NCBI RefSeq assembly: GCF_001856685.1 | Contig: NZ_CP017812.1 | Location: 310,001 to 374,000, forward strand | From: Boudabousia tangfeifanii | GTDB taxonomy: Bacteria > Actinomycetota > Actinomycetes > Actinomycetales > Actinomycetaceae | Length of the DNA: 64,000 nucleotides | Direction of reading: 5' to 3' | Shown here: positions 1-7,754 of the stretch, piece by piece | Layout of the letters: each line of letters begins with the position of its first letter | How positions within the stretch are numbered: position 1 is the stretch's first letter | Translations under genes and position numbers: made by a program | Notes under the pieces: model-generated | What the model was told of the DNA's origin: nothing | The model's input: only the letters and a program-made list of their open reading frames with translations | The model's database searches: none

Positions 1-261
1 GGCATAACGTTCCAACAGATTTTTGTTCCTTGCACTTGGAGCAAAGTCTAAAGGTCCACCATACCCAAGGCTATACAGATGGCTGATTTTGTTTTTAACC
101 CGCTGGGCTTCCACAAACGAAGCGGTTTTCATCTGCTCTGCCAGTTCAAAGAAATACTCTGCTAGGTCAGGTTTGTCGCAGTAGTTTAGTACCTGGGCAA
201 ACTCTGACAGGGCCGCAACTGCTTCTTCTCGATGCTTAATCCGGCGGATAGCTTTGAACAT
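1..261 (-). CDS. hypothetical protein, C-terminus cut by window edge
   Basis: An open frame of 87 codons runs from an ATG at 259-261 off the left edge of the window. AGGAA lies about 9 bases upstream of the ATG and serves as the ribosome binding site. The protein begins MFKAIRRIKHREE, is largely helical and charged, and near the edge has an aromatic/glycine stretch (YSLGYGGPLDF). I see no signal peptide or membrane segment. I do not recognise the family. It is divergent from the DUF2785-like gene at 336, so the two may share the 70-bp spacer. That it is coding rests on the intact frame and the good start site; function is unknown. Confidence 0.6.
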   Translation of the reverse strand, partial: MFKAIRRIKHREEAVAALSEFAQVLNYCDKPDLAEYFFELAEQMKTASFVEAQRVKNKISHLYSLGYGGPLDFAPSARNKNLLERYA

Positions 262-335
262 TACGCTATTTCCTAGCTTCTTTGAGAATATTTGGAATAA
301 TCAGCTTATTACATTAAAGGTGATGGGAGCGAAAG

Positions 336-1079
336 ATGTCGACAAATAACACCTCAGACTTAAGCTGGCAGGAGTTAGTGGAGTTGTTAGCTAGCCCAGA
401 TCCAAAAATTCGGGATGGGTGGGCACTGGAAACGTTGGCCGAGGGCGTGCTTACCGGTCGTTGGAAGCAGGCTGAAGCTGAAATATTGGATGCTGCCATC
501 AGGATGTTATCGCACCCGCAGATTCAAGGGCGTGCGTTTGCACCCCTATTGCTGTGTTGGCTGATGCAAACCGGAGTAAAAGATCGCAAAATCTTCGATG
601 CTTGCTCGCATTGGTACCTAACAGAAACAGATGAAAGAGGATATGACCAAACCTTAGGGTGGTTGCACTCGATCGCACACGGGGCAGACGCCCTCGGCTA
701 TTGTGCTCAGTACCAAATAGCTACAGGCGAGGAAGTGCTGGCCATATTTGCCAGAAAAATAAGCGGAAGTAAAACAGTGTGGCAAGGGGGAGAAAATGAA
801 CGAATCGTTGCTGCGATTACTCGCACCCTTCACTTCCAACCGCAAACAGACTCGGATGCTTTCTTCCATGCGCTACCAACGAACCTCCTACCGCAGCTTG
901 ACCCACGCGAGCCTAATGCGCCCTTGCAAATCAACCTAAAGACAGTCCTATCAACTTGGTATCTTTGTATAGTCGAGGGCGCAAAAGTCGATGACCAAAA
1001 GGTGCACATAGCAAACTCAAAGAATCTTAAGGCGAAGATTATCGCCAGCTTACAAGTAGTTGCTGGATGGCTAATCTGA
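336..1079 (+). CDS. DUF2785-like protein
   Basis: The 247-residue soluble protein starts at an ATG preceded by GGGAGCG. Its opening (WQELVELLASPDPKIRDGWA) resembles the DUF2785 family, whose members share an N-terminal helix followed by a Leu-Leu-x-Ser-Pro-Asp-x-x-x-Arg-Asp-Gly signature. The remainder is alpha-helical with many Trp, His and Leu residues and no membrane segment, as expected for a HEAT-like helical protein. The biochemical role of DUF2785 proteins is not known to me. It is followed by a convergent TetR gene and is probably transcribed alone. The family assignment comes from reading the motif by eye and needs a profile search. Confidence 0.75.
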   Translation: MSTNNTSDLSWQELVELLASPDPKIRDGWALETLAEGVLTGRWKQAEAEILDAAIRMLSHPQIQGRAFAPLLLCWLMQTGVKDRKIFDACSHWYLTETDERGYDQTLGWLHSIAHGADALGYCAQYQIATGEEVLAIFARKISGSKTVWQGGENERIVAAITRTLHFQPQTDSDAFFHALPTNLLPQLDPREPNAPLQINLKTVLSTWYLCIVEGAKVDDQKVHIANSKNLKAKIIASLQVVAGWLI

Positions 1080-1106
1080 CAAACTCCACATCCAACGTGA
1101 GCAATT

Positions 1107-1685
1107 TTAATCTATTAGCAAGTATGAAATTGCTTCTTTGATAACTTCATGTGCATTTTTTAGGTGAAACGTTTCCGGTGATCCTAGAAGCTGTAGGACT
1201 GTTCCGTTAATAATAATAGTTAAGAATTCAGCTCCTTGTTCTGGAGTTCGACTTAGATGGTAGCCTTGATTTTCAATAATTCGTAGCCATCGCATTGTGG
1301 CGTTTTGACTGTTTCTGAGAATTTGTGTGAAGTCTTTGGGGCCAATAAACTGCCCGTCTTCGAAGCATGAACTATAGATTGCAACGAATGTTTCAAGTTG
1401 TGCCAATGAGTCGTCGCTCGGAGGAAGAAACTGTTCAAGGCATTCAAAGAGTCTAAGTTTTGGGCTAAGCGTGGAATCAGAAATTCTTCTATCGCTTAAC
1501 ATATTTTCGAGAAGTGCCTCAGAGACCGCTGAGAGTAACTCTCGATGTGTTGGAAAATAGTGGCGTAGTGTTGATGCACCAATACCGCTAGATGTAGCAA
1601 CTTTTCTTACAGTGACTCCTTCCATACCATGTTCTGCCACGATATTTAGAGCTGCAGAAATGATTTCTTTGCGTCTATCTCCCAT
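1107..1685 (-). CDS. TetR/AcrR-family transcriptional repressor
   Basis: This is a DNA-binding repressor of about 192 residues. The N-terminal helix-turn-helix is clear: GVTVRKVATSSGIGASTLRH followed by YFPTHRELL, matching the TetR consensus up to the Tyr-Phe-x-x-Lys/His signature. The C-terminal ligand domain is not recognisable. An in-frame start exists at 1739, but the methionine at 1685 (MGDRRKE) is preferred: it puts the helix-turn-helix at the usual distance from the N-terminus, has GGAAA upstream, and leaves the 48-bp dyad at 1711-1758 non-coding. It is divergent from the small multidrug-export gene at 1816. The natural model is that it represses itself and that exporter through the dyad (inference). 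Confidence 0.88.
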   Translation of the reverse strand: MGDRRKEIISAALNIVAEHGMEGVTVRKVATSSGIGASTLRHYFPTHRELLSAVSEALLENMLSDRRISDSTLSPKLRLFECLEQFLPPSDDSLAQLETFVAIYSSCFEDGQFIGPKDFTQILRNSQNATMRWLRIIENQGYHLSRTPEQGAEFLTIIINGTVLQLLGSPETFHLKNAHEVIKEAISYLLID

Positions 1686-1710
1686 TGTGTTTCCAGTCTT
1701 AGTGTTTTTA

Positions 1711-1758
1711 TAACACACTTTAGTACACTGTGCTGGCACAGTGTACTAAAGTGTGTTA
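1711..1758. promoter_or_regulatory. perfect 23-bp inverted repeat, probable TetR operator with divergent promoters
   Basis: Positions 1711-1733 are exactly the reverse complement of 1736-1758, with TG as the only spacer. The dyad sits between the divergent TetR gene and the small export gene. A TTGAAA hexamer (1762-1767) with a poor -10 match (CAATAT, 1785-1790) could drive the right-hand gene. On the minus strand a TTATAA-like -10 at the left edge of the dyad could drive the regulator. Dimer occupancy would block both. The length suggests room for two TetR dimers. Confidence 0.75.
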
Positions 1759-1815
1759 GTCTTGAAAAACATTGTACAAGCCCACAATATCGTTTGAGTT
1801 AGATTTGGAGGAGTC

Positions 1816-2295
1816 ATGATTCAGTCTATGTTTGAATCCTTGCATGAATTTGTGCACTCGTTGCCTGTTGGTTTGCAGTGGTTGGGTGTGATGTTGATTG
1901 CTGCAATCCCATTTGTTGAATCTTATGGGGCTACAGCAATTGGAATTGCGGTAGGAGTTCATCCTCTTTTGGTTATACCAGCAGCAATTCTTGGGAATGT
2001 TTTTTCGATGCTAGTGTTTGTATTCCTCGGGAAAACTGCTCATAATCGACTTTCTAACGACCGGGAGTTGAGCGGACGAAAGGCTAGATTTAAGAATCTT
2101 TTTGATAAGTACGGTGTGGCTGTGGTGTCTCTGATTGGACAGACAGTGTTACCCTCTCAGATAACTTCGGGCCTTATGGTGTCATTTGGTGCTCATCGTA
2201 AAAAAGTAATTAATTGGCAGGTGATTTCGATTTGCATATGGGCGATTGCTTTTGGGGCAATTGCACTTGGTTTGTTAAACGTTTTTGGTGTTTGA
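1816..2295 (+). CDS. small multidrug export-type membrane protein
   Basis: The 159-residue integral membrane protein matches the putative small multi-drug export family (Pfam PF06695), recognisable by the segment AAIPFVESYGATAIGI near residues 30-45. About four hydrophobic segments are visible (residues ~15-35, 45-75, ~100-125, 135-159). The start ATG has GGAGG 6 bases upstream. The family name reflects early annotation and the transport substrate is not established. Its divergent partner is a TetR regulator with a shared operator, an arrangement typical of drug-inducible efflux genes, which is indirect support for an export role. The gene is more T-rich than the core genes further along. Confidence 0.8.
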   Translation: MIQSMFESLHEFVHSLPVGLQWLGVMLIAAIPFVESYGATAIGIAVGVHPLLVIPAAILGNVFSMLVFVFLGKTAHNRLSNDRELSGRKARFKNLFDKYGVAVVSLIGQTVLPSQITSGLMVSFGAHRKKVINWQVISICIWAIAFGAIALGLLNVFGV

Positions 2296-2297
2296 AA

Positions 2298-2711
2298 TTA
2301 GCCTTTTTGGCGCTTTTTCAGCCAGCCACCTAAAGCGGATCCGACTACCGCGGGAATCAGCATAAATAGATTAAACATCAGGGCAGACTCGTTTAACAGC
2401 ACAAATACGATACTGGTAAAACAAACTATCGGGATCAGGAACCAAATCCAGTGAAAACCGTTTTGCCGCCCGTCCCAAAAAGCCAACCCAAAAGACAGTA
2501 GGGGGAAAAAGAAAGTCAGCAGATAAAGCTGATACTTTGCGTACGGGTCAACATAATGGCTGTAGGCGTTCGCCAGTAAGGTCAGAAGCCAAAATGCGGC
2601 AAGTAGAATAAGCGCCTTTGCCCAAGTATTGCGCGGAATAACTGTGCGTTCCATAGCTAATAAATAGCACAGCAAAAGAAACGATGCAGAAACACTAGGG
2701 TATCGAAACAA
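2298..2711 (-). CDS. hypothetical multipass membrane protein
   Basis: A small membrane protein of up to 137 residues with four hydrophobic segments and a basic C-terminus (KKRQKG). It overlaps no other gene and ends 2 bases from the stop of the convergent export gene. The start is uncertain: the longest form begins with TTG at 2711 and has no obvious ribosome binding site, while an ATG at 2654 (MERTVIPRN) would give 118 residues and remove the first hydrophobic stretch. I do not recognise a family and cannot suggest a function beyond membrane location. Confidence 0.6.
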   Translation of the reverse strand: MFRYPSVSASFLLLCYLLAMERTVIPRNTWAKALILLAAFWLLTLLANAYSHYVDPYAKYQLYLLTFFFPLLSFGLAFWDGRQNGFHWIWFLIPIVCFTSIVFVLLNESALMFNLFMLIPAVVGSALGGWLKKRQKG

Positions 2712-2783
2712 AAACGAACTCTAAACAGTCATTTCTGAACGGAGTGGCTCAAGCGATCCCAGTTTTTTTGTTAGCATCGTAAT

Positions 2784-3269
2784 ATGACGACACCTGATCC
2801 CGACTGGATACCATACAAATTTTCCCATGTTTATCAAGGGCACTTGATAACTGGTGGAATCCTCGGTTTTTGCACCGCAGTTCTGGCAAGCATTCTGAAC
2901 CGACTGCTAGTCGGGCAATTCCAATTCGGAATCATTTTGGGAATCACCATTCTTAGCGTGATTGCGGCCGAGTTTCTAATCGTGACTATTCGGCAGCCGT
3001 ACACTCGAAAAGTGCGCCATAACGATCCGGGCGGTTGGCTGATGGTCTTTGTCGAGCTGCTAGCCACCCTGCTGGTTTACTCGCTGGTGGCCATCGCGCT
3101 AGTCGGGGTCACCAAAACCGCGTGGATCGTCCTCGGTTGTGCCATGGCGGTACGTTTGGCCTCTCAAATCATGACGAAAAGCTGGGAGCCAGGCTGGACG
3201 CGAGCCGCCTTCAAAGAAACTTGGGAAGAAACCAAGAAGATGACCCAAGAACTAGCCAACGAAGATTAA
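2784..3269 (+). CDS. hypothetical membrane protein
   Basis: A protein of 161 residues with four predicted membrane segments (roughly residues 22-44, 46-68, 85-107, 108-128) and a charged amphipathic C-terminal tail (FKETWEETKKMTQ). The family is not recognised. No Shine-Dalgarno sequence precedes the ATG. Instead a -10-like TAGCAT ends 6 bases upstream, so the mRNA may be leaderless. The HIT gene follows 14 bases downstream with its own GAGGGAAAG site, so the two are probably cotranscribed. Nothing else links their functions. Confidence 0.7.
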   Translation: MTTPDPDWIPYKFSHVYQGHLITGGILGFCTAVLASILNRLLVGQFQFGIILGITILSVIAAEFLIVTIRQPYTRKVRHNDPGGWLMVFVELLATLLVYSLVAIALVGVTKTAWIVLGCAMAVRLASQIMTKSWEPGWTRAAFKETWEETKKMTQELANED

Positions 3270-3283
3270 TCGAGGGAAAGCGA

Positions 3284-3748
3284 ATGTGTCTAATCTGTGA
3301 ACGCATCGAACAGATCCAATCCGGCAACAACCCCTACTTCGTGAAAGAACTTGAAACCGGCTATGTGGTCATCGGCGACCATCAGCACTTTCGAGGCTAC
3401 ACATTGTTCCTTAGCAAGGTGCACAAAACTGAACTCTTTGAACTAGATCCGACGTTCAAACTAAAGTTTTTAGAAGAAATGTCGCTAGTTGGCGAAGCTG
3501 TTGCCAAAGCCTTCCAGTGCGAAAAAATGAACTACGAACTCCTCGGCAATGGTGACACGCACCTACACTGGCACCTGTTCCCGCGAGTGAGCGGAGACCT
3601 TGACGGCTATGGCACCAATGGGCGAGGCCCCGTCTGGTGGTATCCCTTCGAAAAAATGATCGACCCAGCTAACGAGCCCACTCCGGACGAGCTTATAGAA
3701 CTCAAAGATAAGCTAGCCGTCGCGCTAGAAAAAGTGCTCGGCAACTAA
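3284..3748 (+). CDS. HIT-family nucleotide hydrolase/transferase
   Basis: The histidine-triad signature is complete: H93-L-H95-W-H97-L, with the central histidine of the triad expected to attack nucleotide alpha-phosphates. The protein has 154 residues, normal for a HIT protein. It begins MCLICERIE, where a Cys-x-x-Cys start is common in the family and may bind zinc. The ATG at 3284 is chosen over an upstream in-frame start at 3035 because GAGGGAAAG lies just upstream of it and the longer form would overlap the preceding gene in another frame. Substrate cannot be read from sequence; members hydrolyse adenosine phosphoramidates or dinucleoside polyphosphates. Confidence 0.9.
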   Translation: MCLICERIEQIQSGNNPYFVKELETGYVVIGDHQHFRGYTLFLSKVHKTELFELDPTFKLKFLEEMSLVGEAVAKAFQCEKMNYELLGNGDTHLHWHLFPRVSGDLDGYGTNGRGPVWWYPFEKMIDPANEPTPDELIELKDKLAVALEKVLGN

Positions 3749-3755
3749 GCTCGGC

Positions 3756-4604
3756 TTAGGGTAGCAGGCCCTTCAAACCTTCCTCCCACCTTTCGGTGGC
3801 ACCAGACAAAATCGCGCGACCAAAAATGACATTGCCTGGCACTGGCCTCGGGCTAATATTGGCCGGTAACGCCAACTTCAGCTGTACCTGTCCCTGATCA
3901 AGCGTGGCACACAGCCACTTATTGCCGGTCAACGCATTCGTTCGCTCTTCCACATCCAAACAAATGCCACCAAGAATCGCGCCGCCGTGCACCTTATCCA
4001 AACTATCCTCAATCGTGTCGAGGTACTCGATGCTAGGCGAATCAATCTCGCCGAGGACGCTCAAATAGTCCTTTGGGTCGAGCCGGCTAGTATCCAAAAC
4101 CTTTTGGGCCCAAGTATCTAAATCCGCATAAACTTCCATCTGGGTGGCCACCGCAGACAATCGATAATCAGCAAAAGTTTGGCCAAAACGGCCATCAATC
4201 TCGCCAACCGGCAGTGGGTAAGCCAATGGATCCAAATACTCCAAAAAGAAAGGCGAACTCCCAACCACCGCCTCAGGATCGTTCGGACTATTAGGATCCG
4301 GCAGCAGATACTGGCCGGCACCCAAACCTGGTGTCACTTGGAACGTATAAAACCGAGTGCCAGGCTGGCCAAAAATCCCGAAATTCGTGTCGCTAATGCC
4401 ATTCTTGTGCATGAACACGCAAGCAATTACCCCAGAAGGATCAACATAGTAACAACAAGTCTCCCAATCCTCAGGCTTCTCGGAACGAACCTCCGTCTGA
4501 GCCTTGCGCACAATCAAATTAATGAAATCTTCATACTTATCAACTACCCCATAATCAAAACCGAGAGAATCCCAGTAGGTAGTGGTACCAAGTCCTTCAC
4601 TCAT
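3756..4604 (-). CDS. hypothetical protein
   Basis: The 282-residue protein starts at an ATG with an excellent AAGGAGC site. It is acidic and rich in Asp, Leu and Gly, with no signal peptide or membrane helix. It contains a cysteine pair (ETCCYYVDPSGV) and a C-terminal beta-rich half. I do not recognise a family. Codon use is like the neighbouring core genes, so it is not obviously acquired. It is convergent with the HIT gene, 7 bases apart, and divergent from the small membrane gene at 4735, with a palindrome in the spacer that may control one or both. Confidence 0.75.
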   Translation of the reverse strand: MSEGLGTTTYWDSLGFDYGVVDKYEDFINLIVRKAQTEVRSEKPEDWETCCYYVDPSGVIACVFMHKNGISDTNFGIFGQPGTRFYTFQVTPGLGAGQYLLPDPNSPNDPEAVVGSSPFFLEYLDPLAYPLPVGEIDGRFGQTFADYRLSAVATQMEVYADLDTWAQKVLDTSRLDPKDYLSVLGEIDSPSIEYLDTIEDSLDKVHGGAILGGICLDVEERTNALTGNKWLCATLDQGQVQLKLALPANISPRPVPGNVIFGRAILSGATERWEEGLKGLLP

Positions 4605-4653
4605 CGTTGAGCTCCTTCATCATCGAACTGTTACCTGCTTCATAATAACATGT

Positions 4654-4671
4654 TTAGGACCGAGGTCCTAA
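4654..4671. promoter_or_regulatory. palindromic operator candidate
   Basis: TTAGGACC at 4654-4661 and its exact complement at 4664-4671, separated by GA, form an 18-bp dyad in the spacer between two divergent genes. It also contains the CCGAGGTC motif discussed under findings. The binding protein is unknown. Confidence 0.45.
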
Positions 4672-4734
4672 TGTCAGTGTGTGGAGAGGGTGGGTGCTAT
4701 TCTCTGGTAAAGACATATTTGTTAGGAGGGGAAA

Positions 4735-5043
4735 ATGTGGCGACTTGCTTCAGTTGTTGTCCTTTTTGTCGCCTGGATTTCTCAGCTAGGAGCCCTGTTA
4801 TGGGTGGCACCAAGTGACCTCTTCTACCTCAGTGCTGGCACTGCCTTTCTTTTTACTGTTGGTGCAGTAGGGCTTAATGAGCAGCCGCGCGCTTTGCGTT
4901 GGTTCTTCTTTGATGCGCTCGTAGTGGCGCTATTTATTGCCGGTCGCTTCGATGCAATAATTGCGCGCTTGTTTGCCGCAATTCTCGTAACAGTCCTCCT
5001 GTTTATGGTTGCGCGTCAGTGGTATCAAGCCCGGCTTGATTGA
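4735..5043 (+). CDS. small hypothetical membrane protein
   Basis: A protein of 102 residues starting at an ATG with a near-perfect AGGAGGGG ribosome binding site. It has three to four hydrophobic segments separated by short loops (a Trp/Leu-rich first segment, LNEQPRALRW loop, then two close helices) and ends in a short basic tail. The family is not recognised. It precedes the MarR operator region by only about 15 bp, so readthrough into the MarR gene is possible, but the operators suggest that gene has its own promoter. Confidence 0.7.
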   Translation: MWRLASVVVLFVAWISQLGALLWVAPSDLFYLSAGTAFLFTVGAVGLNEQPRALRWFFFDALVVALFIAGRFDAIIARLFAAILVTVLLFMVARQWYQARLD

Positions 5044-5058
5044 CCTTCCGTAAAGTAG

Positions 5059-5128
5059 TTGCGCACGCAAGTATGTGGGTAAGGTCATCAAAAAAGTACT
5101 TGCGTACGCAACTATTTAGGTCTATCTT
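5059..5128 (+). promoter_or_regulatory. two palindromic MarR-type operators and promoter
   Basis: TTGCGTACGCAA at 5100-5111 is a perfect 12-bp palindrome; TTGCGCACGCAA at 5059-5070 is a one-base variant. Flanking bases extend the similarity (TAGTTGCGYACGCAAGTA, with the second copy inverted). Their centres are 41 bp apart, close to four helical turns. The second copy supplies the TTGCGT -35, and TATCTT at 5123-5128 with a 17-bp spacer fits as the -10 for the MarR gene. Binding there would occlude polymerase, so autorepression is likely. Confidence 0.7.
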
Positions 5129-5134
5129 TGAAGC

Positions 5135-5614
5135 ATGGAAAACAAACAGTCTTCAGTTAAGCGTCCACAAGGCAAGTGGGGGACCTGGCAGGATTTTATT
5201 TTTGCTGCTTCCCAAGTGTTGGCTGTGGCTGAATCTGACTTGCAGAACCCGCCCGCTGGCGGTCAGGCAATGAGCTTGTCAGATTTCGATATTTTGGCTT
5301 CGCTTTATCAAGCGGAAGAAAAGGCGTTGGCACTGAGCTGTTTGAAAGAAACGGTTCTGGTAACCACCTCGGGATTGTCTCGCTCGATTGGGCGTCTGGT
5401 GGAACGTGGTTGGATTGAGAAAATCCAATCCGATCAGGATAAACGGCGTTACACCCTCAAGCTCACCAAAGCGGGGGAGGAGGCATTACTTGCCGCCCAA
5501 ACTCACCATCAAGAGGTGGTCAGTCGCCAGTTCTTTAGCGCTTTTAGTGTCTCGGAAATGAAGACCTTGAGCCCGTTATTGGAAAAACTGGTAGCCCACT
5601 TAAAAGAAAACTAA
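5135..5614 (+). CDS. MarR-family transcriptional regulator
   Basis: The 159-residue protein has the winged helix of the MarR family: recognition region KETVLVTTSGLSRSIGRLVE followed by the wing with the hallmark Asp-x-Arg segment (QSDQDKRRYTLKLTKAGEE). No Shine-Dalgarno lies upstream and the predicted transcription start falls on or next to the ATG, suggesting leaderless translation. The monooxygenase/FMN-reductase pair follows 86 bases downstream on the same strand. The regulator therefore probably senses a small aromatic or oxidised ligand and controls that pair as well as itself; this is inference from position and operator layout. Confidence 0.9.
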   Translation: MENKQSSVKRPQGKWGTWQDFIFAASQVLAVAESDLQNPPAGGQAMSLSDFDILASLYQAEEKALALSCLKETVLVTTSGLSRSIGRLVERGWIEKIQSDQDKRRYTLKLTKAGEEALLAAQTHHQEVVSRQFFSAFSVSEMKTLSPLLEKLVAHLKEN

Positions 5615-5699
5615 TACTTCATTTTTAACTTTCCGGTGTCAGGGCCTTGGCACCGCCTACCCAAAAACCAACAACTTCTAGCATTTTTAAGGAAAAATC

Positions 5700-6869
5700 A
5701 TGCAAATCGGTGTCTTTTCAGTTTCAGATATCACCACTAACCCGAAGACCGGCAAAACCCCAACCGAACACGAGCGTATCACTGCCGCCGTTGACTATGC
5801 GGTAGCCGCGGAAGAATCCGGCCTCGATGTGTTCGGCATTGGCGAGCACCACAACCCGCCTTTCTTCTCGAGCGCACCCACCACCTTGCTGGCTAACATC
5901 GCGGCCAAAACTGAACGAATCAAACTAACTACCGCCACCACGTTGATTACCACCAACGACCCGGTGAGCATTGCCGAACAGTACTCAATGCTGCAACATT
6001 TGAGTGGTGGGCGCAGTGACCTAATGCTGGGACGCGGCAATACCGGCCCGGTCTACCCGTGGTTCGGCAAGAAGATCACGGACGGCCTCGAACTTTCCGT
6101 TGAGAACTACGAACTCCTGCATCGTTTGTGGACCGAGGACGTGGTGACCTGGGAGGGCAAGTTCCGCACCCCACTGCAGTCTTTTACTGCCACCCCAAGG
6201 CCGCTTGACGGGGTAGCCCCGGTAGTGTGGCATGGCGCGATCCGCTCGGCCCAAACTGCCGAGCAGGCCGCCTACTACGGTGATCCATTCTTTGCCAACA
6301 ACCTATTCTGGCCACAGCGTCACACCAAAACCATGATCGATTTCTACCGCGACCGCTGGGAAGCGAACGGTCAAGGTGGGGCGGCCAGCGCCCTCGTCGG
6401 CATTGGGGGACATGCTTTCATGGCCGAAACTGAGGCGAAAGCGAAGGAACTCTACCGCCCATTCTTCAACAATGCGCCGGTCTACGGTCACGGCCCTTCT
6501 TTGGAGGACTTCACCCGCTCGACTCCGCTAACTGTTGGCACTCCCGAAATGGTGATTGAACGCTACCAGGAAATGATTGAAAACTATGGTTTCCCGCAGC
6601 GTCTGCTCTTCTTGGTGGACCACGGTGGCCTCGAGGTGGAAATGGTGAAGGACCAAATTCGTCAGTTAGGTGAAGTGGTCGCTCCGGCCCTGCGTCAGTT
6701 CTGGCAAGACCATCGCGGACCCGAGGTAGCTGAAGTACCAACGCACGAATTAAAGGTGGCGCAACGTGATGCTGCCTTGGCCGAGGCCGGACAAACTCCT
6801 TGGGTCGACCGCTATCGCTTCGAAACCGGCGACAACTGGACCGGTTTGCGCGCCGAGGATCGAAAGTAG
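5700..6869 (+). CDS. FMN-dependent luciferase-like monooxygenase, CE1758 family
   Basis: The 389-residue protein belongs to the bacterial luciferase (LLM) superfamily, which uses reduced FMN and oxygen. Supporting segments include the N-terminal barrel strand MQIGVFSVSD, the EHHNPPFF motif near residue 50, and GGRSDLMLGRGNTGPV near residue 105, where the phosphate of FMN is usually held. The immediately downstream gene encodes an FMN reductase, and this fixed pairing is the one known as the CE1758/CE1759 duo of corynebacteria and relatives. The start ATG has AAGGAAAAA upstream. The substrate is unknown. A MarR regulator upstream suggests response to a small organic compound. Confidence 0.88.
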   Translation: MQIGVFSVSDITTNPKTGKTPTEHERITAAVDYAVAAEESGLDVFGIGEHHNPPFFSSAPTTLLANIAAKTERIKLTTATTLITTNDPVSIAEQYSMLQHLSGGRSDLMLGRGNTGPVYPWFGKKITDGLELSVENYELLHRLWTEDVVTWEGKFRTPLQSFTATPRPLDGVAPVVWHGAIRSAQTAEQAAYYGDPFFANNLFWPQRHTKTMIDFYRDRWEANGQGGAASALVGIGGHAFMAETEAKAKELYRPFFNNAPVYGHGPSLEDFTRSTPLTVGTPEMVIERYQEMIENYGFPQRLLFLVDHGGLEVEMVKDQIRQLGEVVAPALRQFWQDHRGPEVAEVPTHELKVAQRDAALAEAGQTPWVDRYRFETGDNWTGLRAEDRK

Positions 6870-6878
6870 GGGATAGAG

Positions 6879-7682
6879 ATGAAAGTTATTGCGATAAACG
6901 GAGGGCTGGGCACGCCCTCGGCCACCAAAATCTTGGCCACCCAAATCCTAGATTCACTTTCACGCCAAGCAGGTGAAAAGGGAATCGCCCTCGAAACTGA
7001 ACTGGTGAACCTACGAAACCTAGCCACCGCGGTTACCAACGTGCACCTGACTGGGCTCCCAGACTCCCAGGTGGAGGCGGTACTCTCCCAGCTTGAGGCC
7101 GCCGACGGGGTAGTGATGGTTTCGCCAGTTTATGCCGGTTCTTACGCGGGCATGTTCAAAATGTTTATGGACCTAGTGGGGAACGAGCGCCTTGCTGGCA
7201 CTCCCGTGCTGATCGGGGCCACCGGCGGAAGTGGCCGGCACTCGCTGATGCTGGATCATGCCATGCGACCATTGATGAGCTCGCTGCGCGCTTTCACCAT
7301 GCCCACCGGGGTGTTCGCTGCCACCAACGATTTTGGCGACACCGAACAGAACGAACTGGGTCGGCGAATCGACGTGGCAGCTGGCCAGCTCCTGCACAAC
7401 ATGCAACTAGCTGCGCCCTCAAACCTGGGAGAAGCTGCCGCTAGCAAGGAGAGTCGAGGACCGGTGGGGCCAATGCCCAGCACCCGACAAATGTGGCAGG
7501 GCAGTGGAGTGCCGGTACAGCACCTAGCTGCGCACAGCCCAGAAGAACTACTGGCCCAAACCCAGTCGGATCATCAGCGAAATCGCGGACAAATCCCGTA
7601 CCTGAACACCAACGGTGCCTCAGGTCGGCTCCGCCCCGAAGTTGATGACTTCGTGCCCATGGGGCAACTGCTCGGGCGCTAA
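6879..7682 (+). CDS. NAD(P)H-dependent FMN reductase, CE1759 family
   Basis: A 267-residue flavodoxin-fold protein. It opens with a strand and loop typical of NADPH-dependent FMN reductases (MKVIAINGGLGTPSATKILA) and has the VMVSPVYAGSYAG segment around residues 85-97 that contacts flavin. The C-terminal 70 residues form an extra tail beyond the usual domain. It starts 9 bases after the monooxygenase stop with GGGGATAGAG as ribosome binding site, so the two are an operon. Its expected job is to feed reduced FMN to the monooxygenase. A strong terminator follows directly. Confidence 0.88.
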   Translation: MKVIAINGGLGTPSATKILATQILDSLSRQAGEKGIALETELVNLRNLATAVTNVHLTGLPDSQVEAVLSQLEAADGVVMVSPVYAGSYAGMFKMFMDLVGNERLAGTPVLIGATGGSGRHSLMLDHAMRPLMSSLRAFTMPTGVFAATNDFGDTEQNELGRRIDVAAGQLLHNMQLAAPSNLGEAAASKESRGPVGPMPSTRQMWQGSGVPVQHLAAHSPEELLAQTQSDHQRNRGQIPYLNTNGASGRLRPEVDDFVPMGQLLGR

Positions 7683-7690
7683 AAATGCTT

Positions 7691-7730
7691 GGGGCACGCT
7701 AGCTAATCCAACTAGCGTGCCCCACTTTTT
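7691..7730 (+). terminator. intrinsic terminator of monooxygenase/FMN-reductase operon
   Basis: A perfect 12-bp stem (GGGGCACGCTAG, 7691-7702, with its complement at 7712-7723) and 9-base loop is followed by a run of T at 7726-7730. Confidence 0.9.
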
Positions 7731-7754
7731 GGCCATCGCGTTAAACTGGGGAAC

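Noticed and set aside
3035..3283. Upstream in-frame extension of the HIT protein
   Set aside because: It would overlap most of the preceding membrane gene in another frame; a good ribosome binding site precedes the ATG at 3284 and the family starts there.
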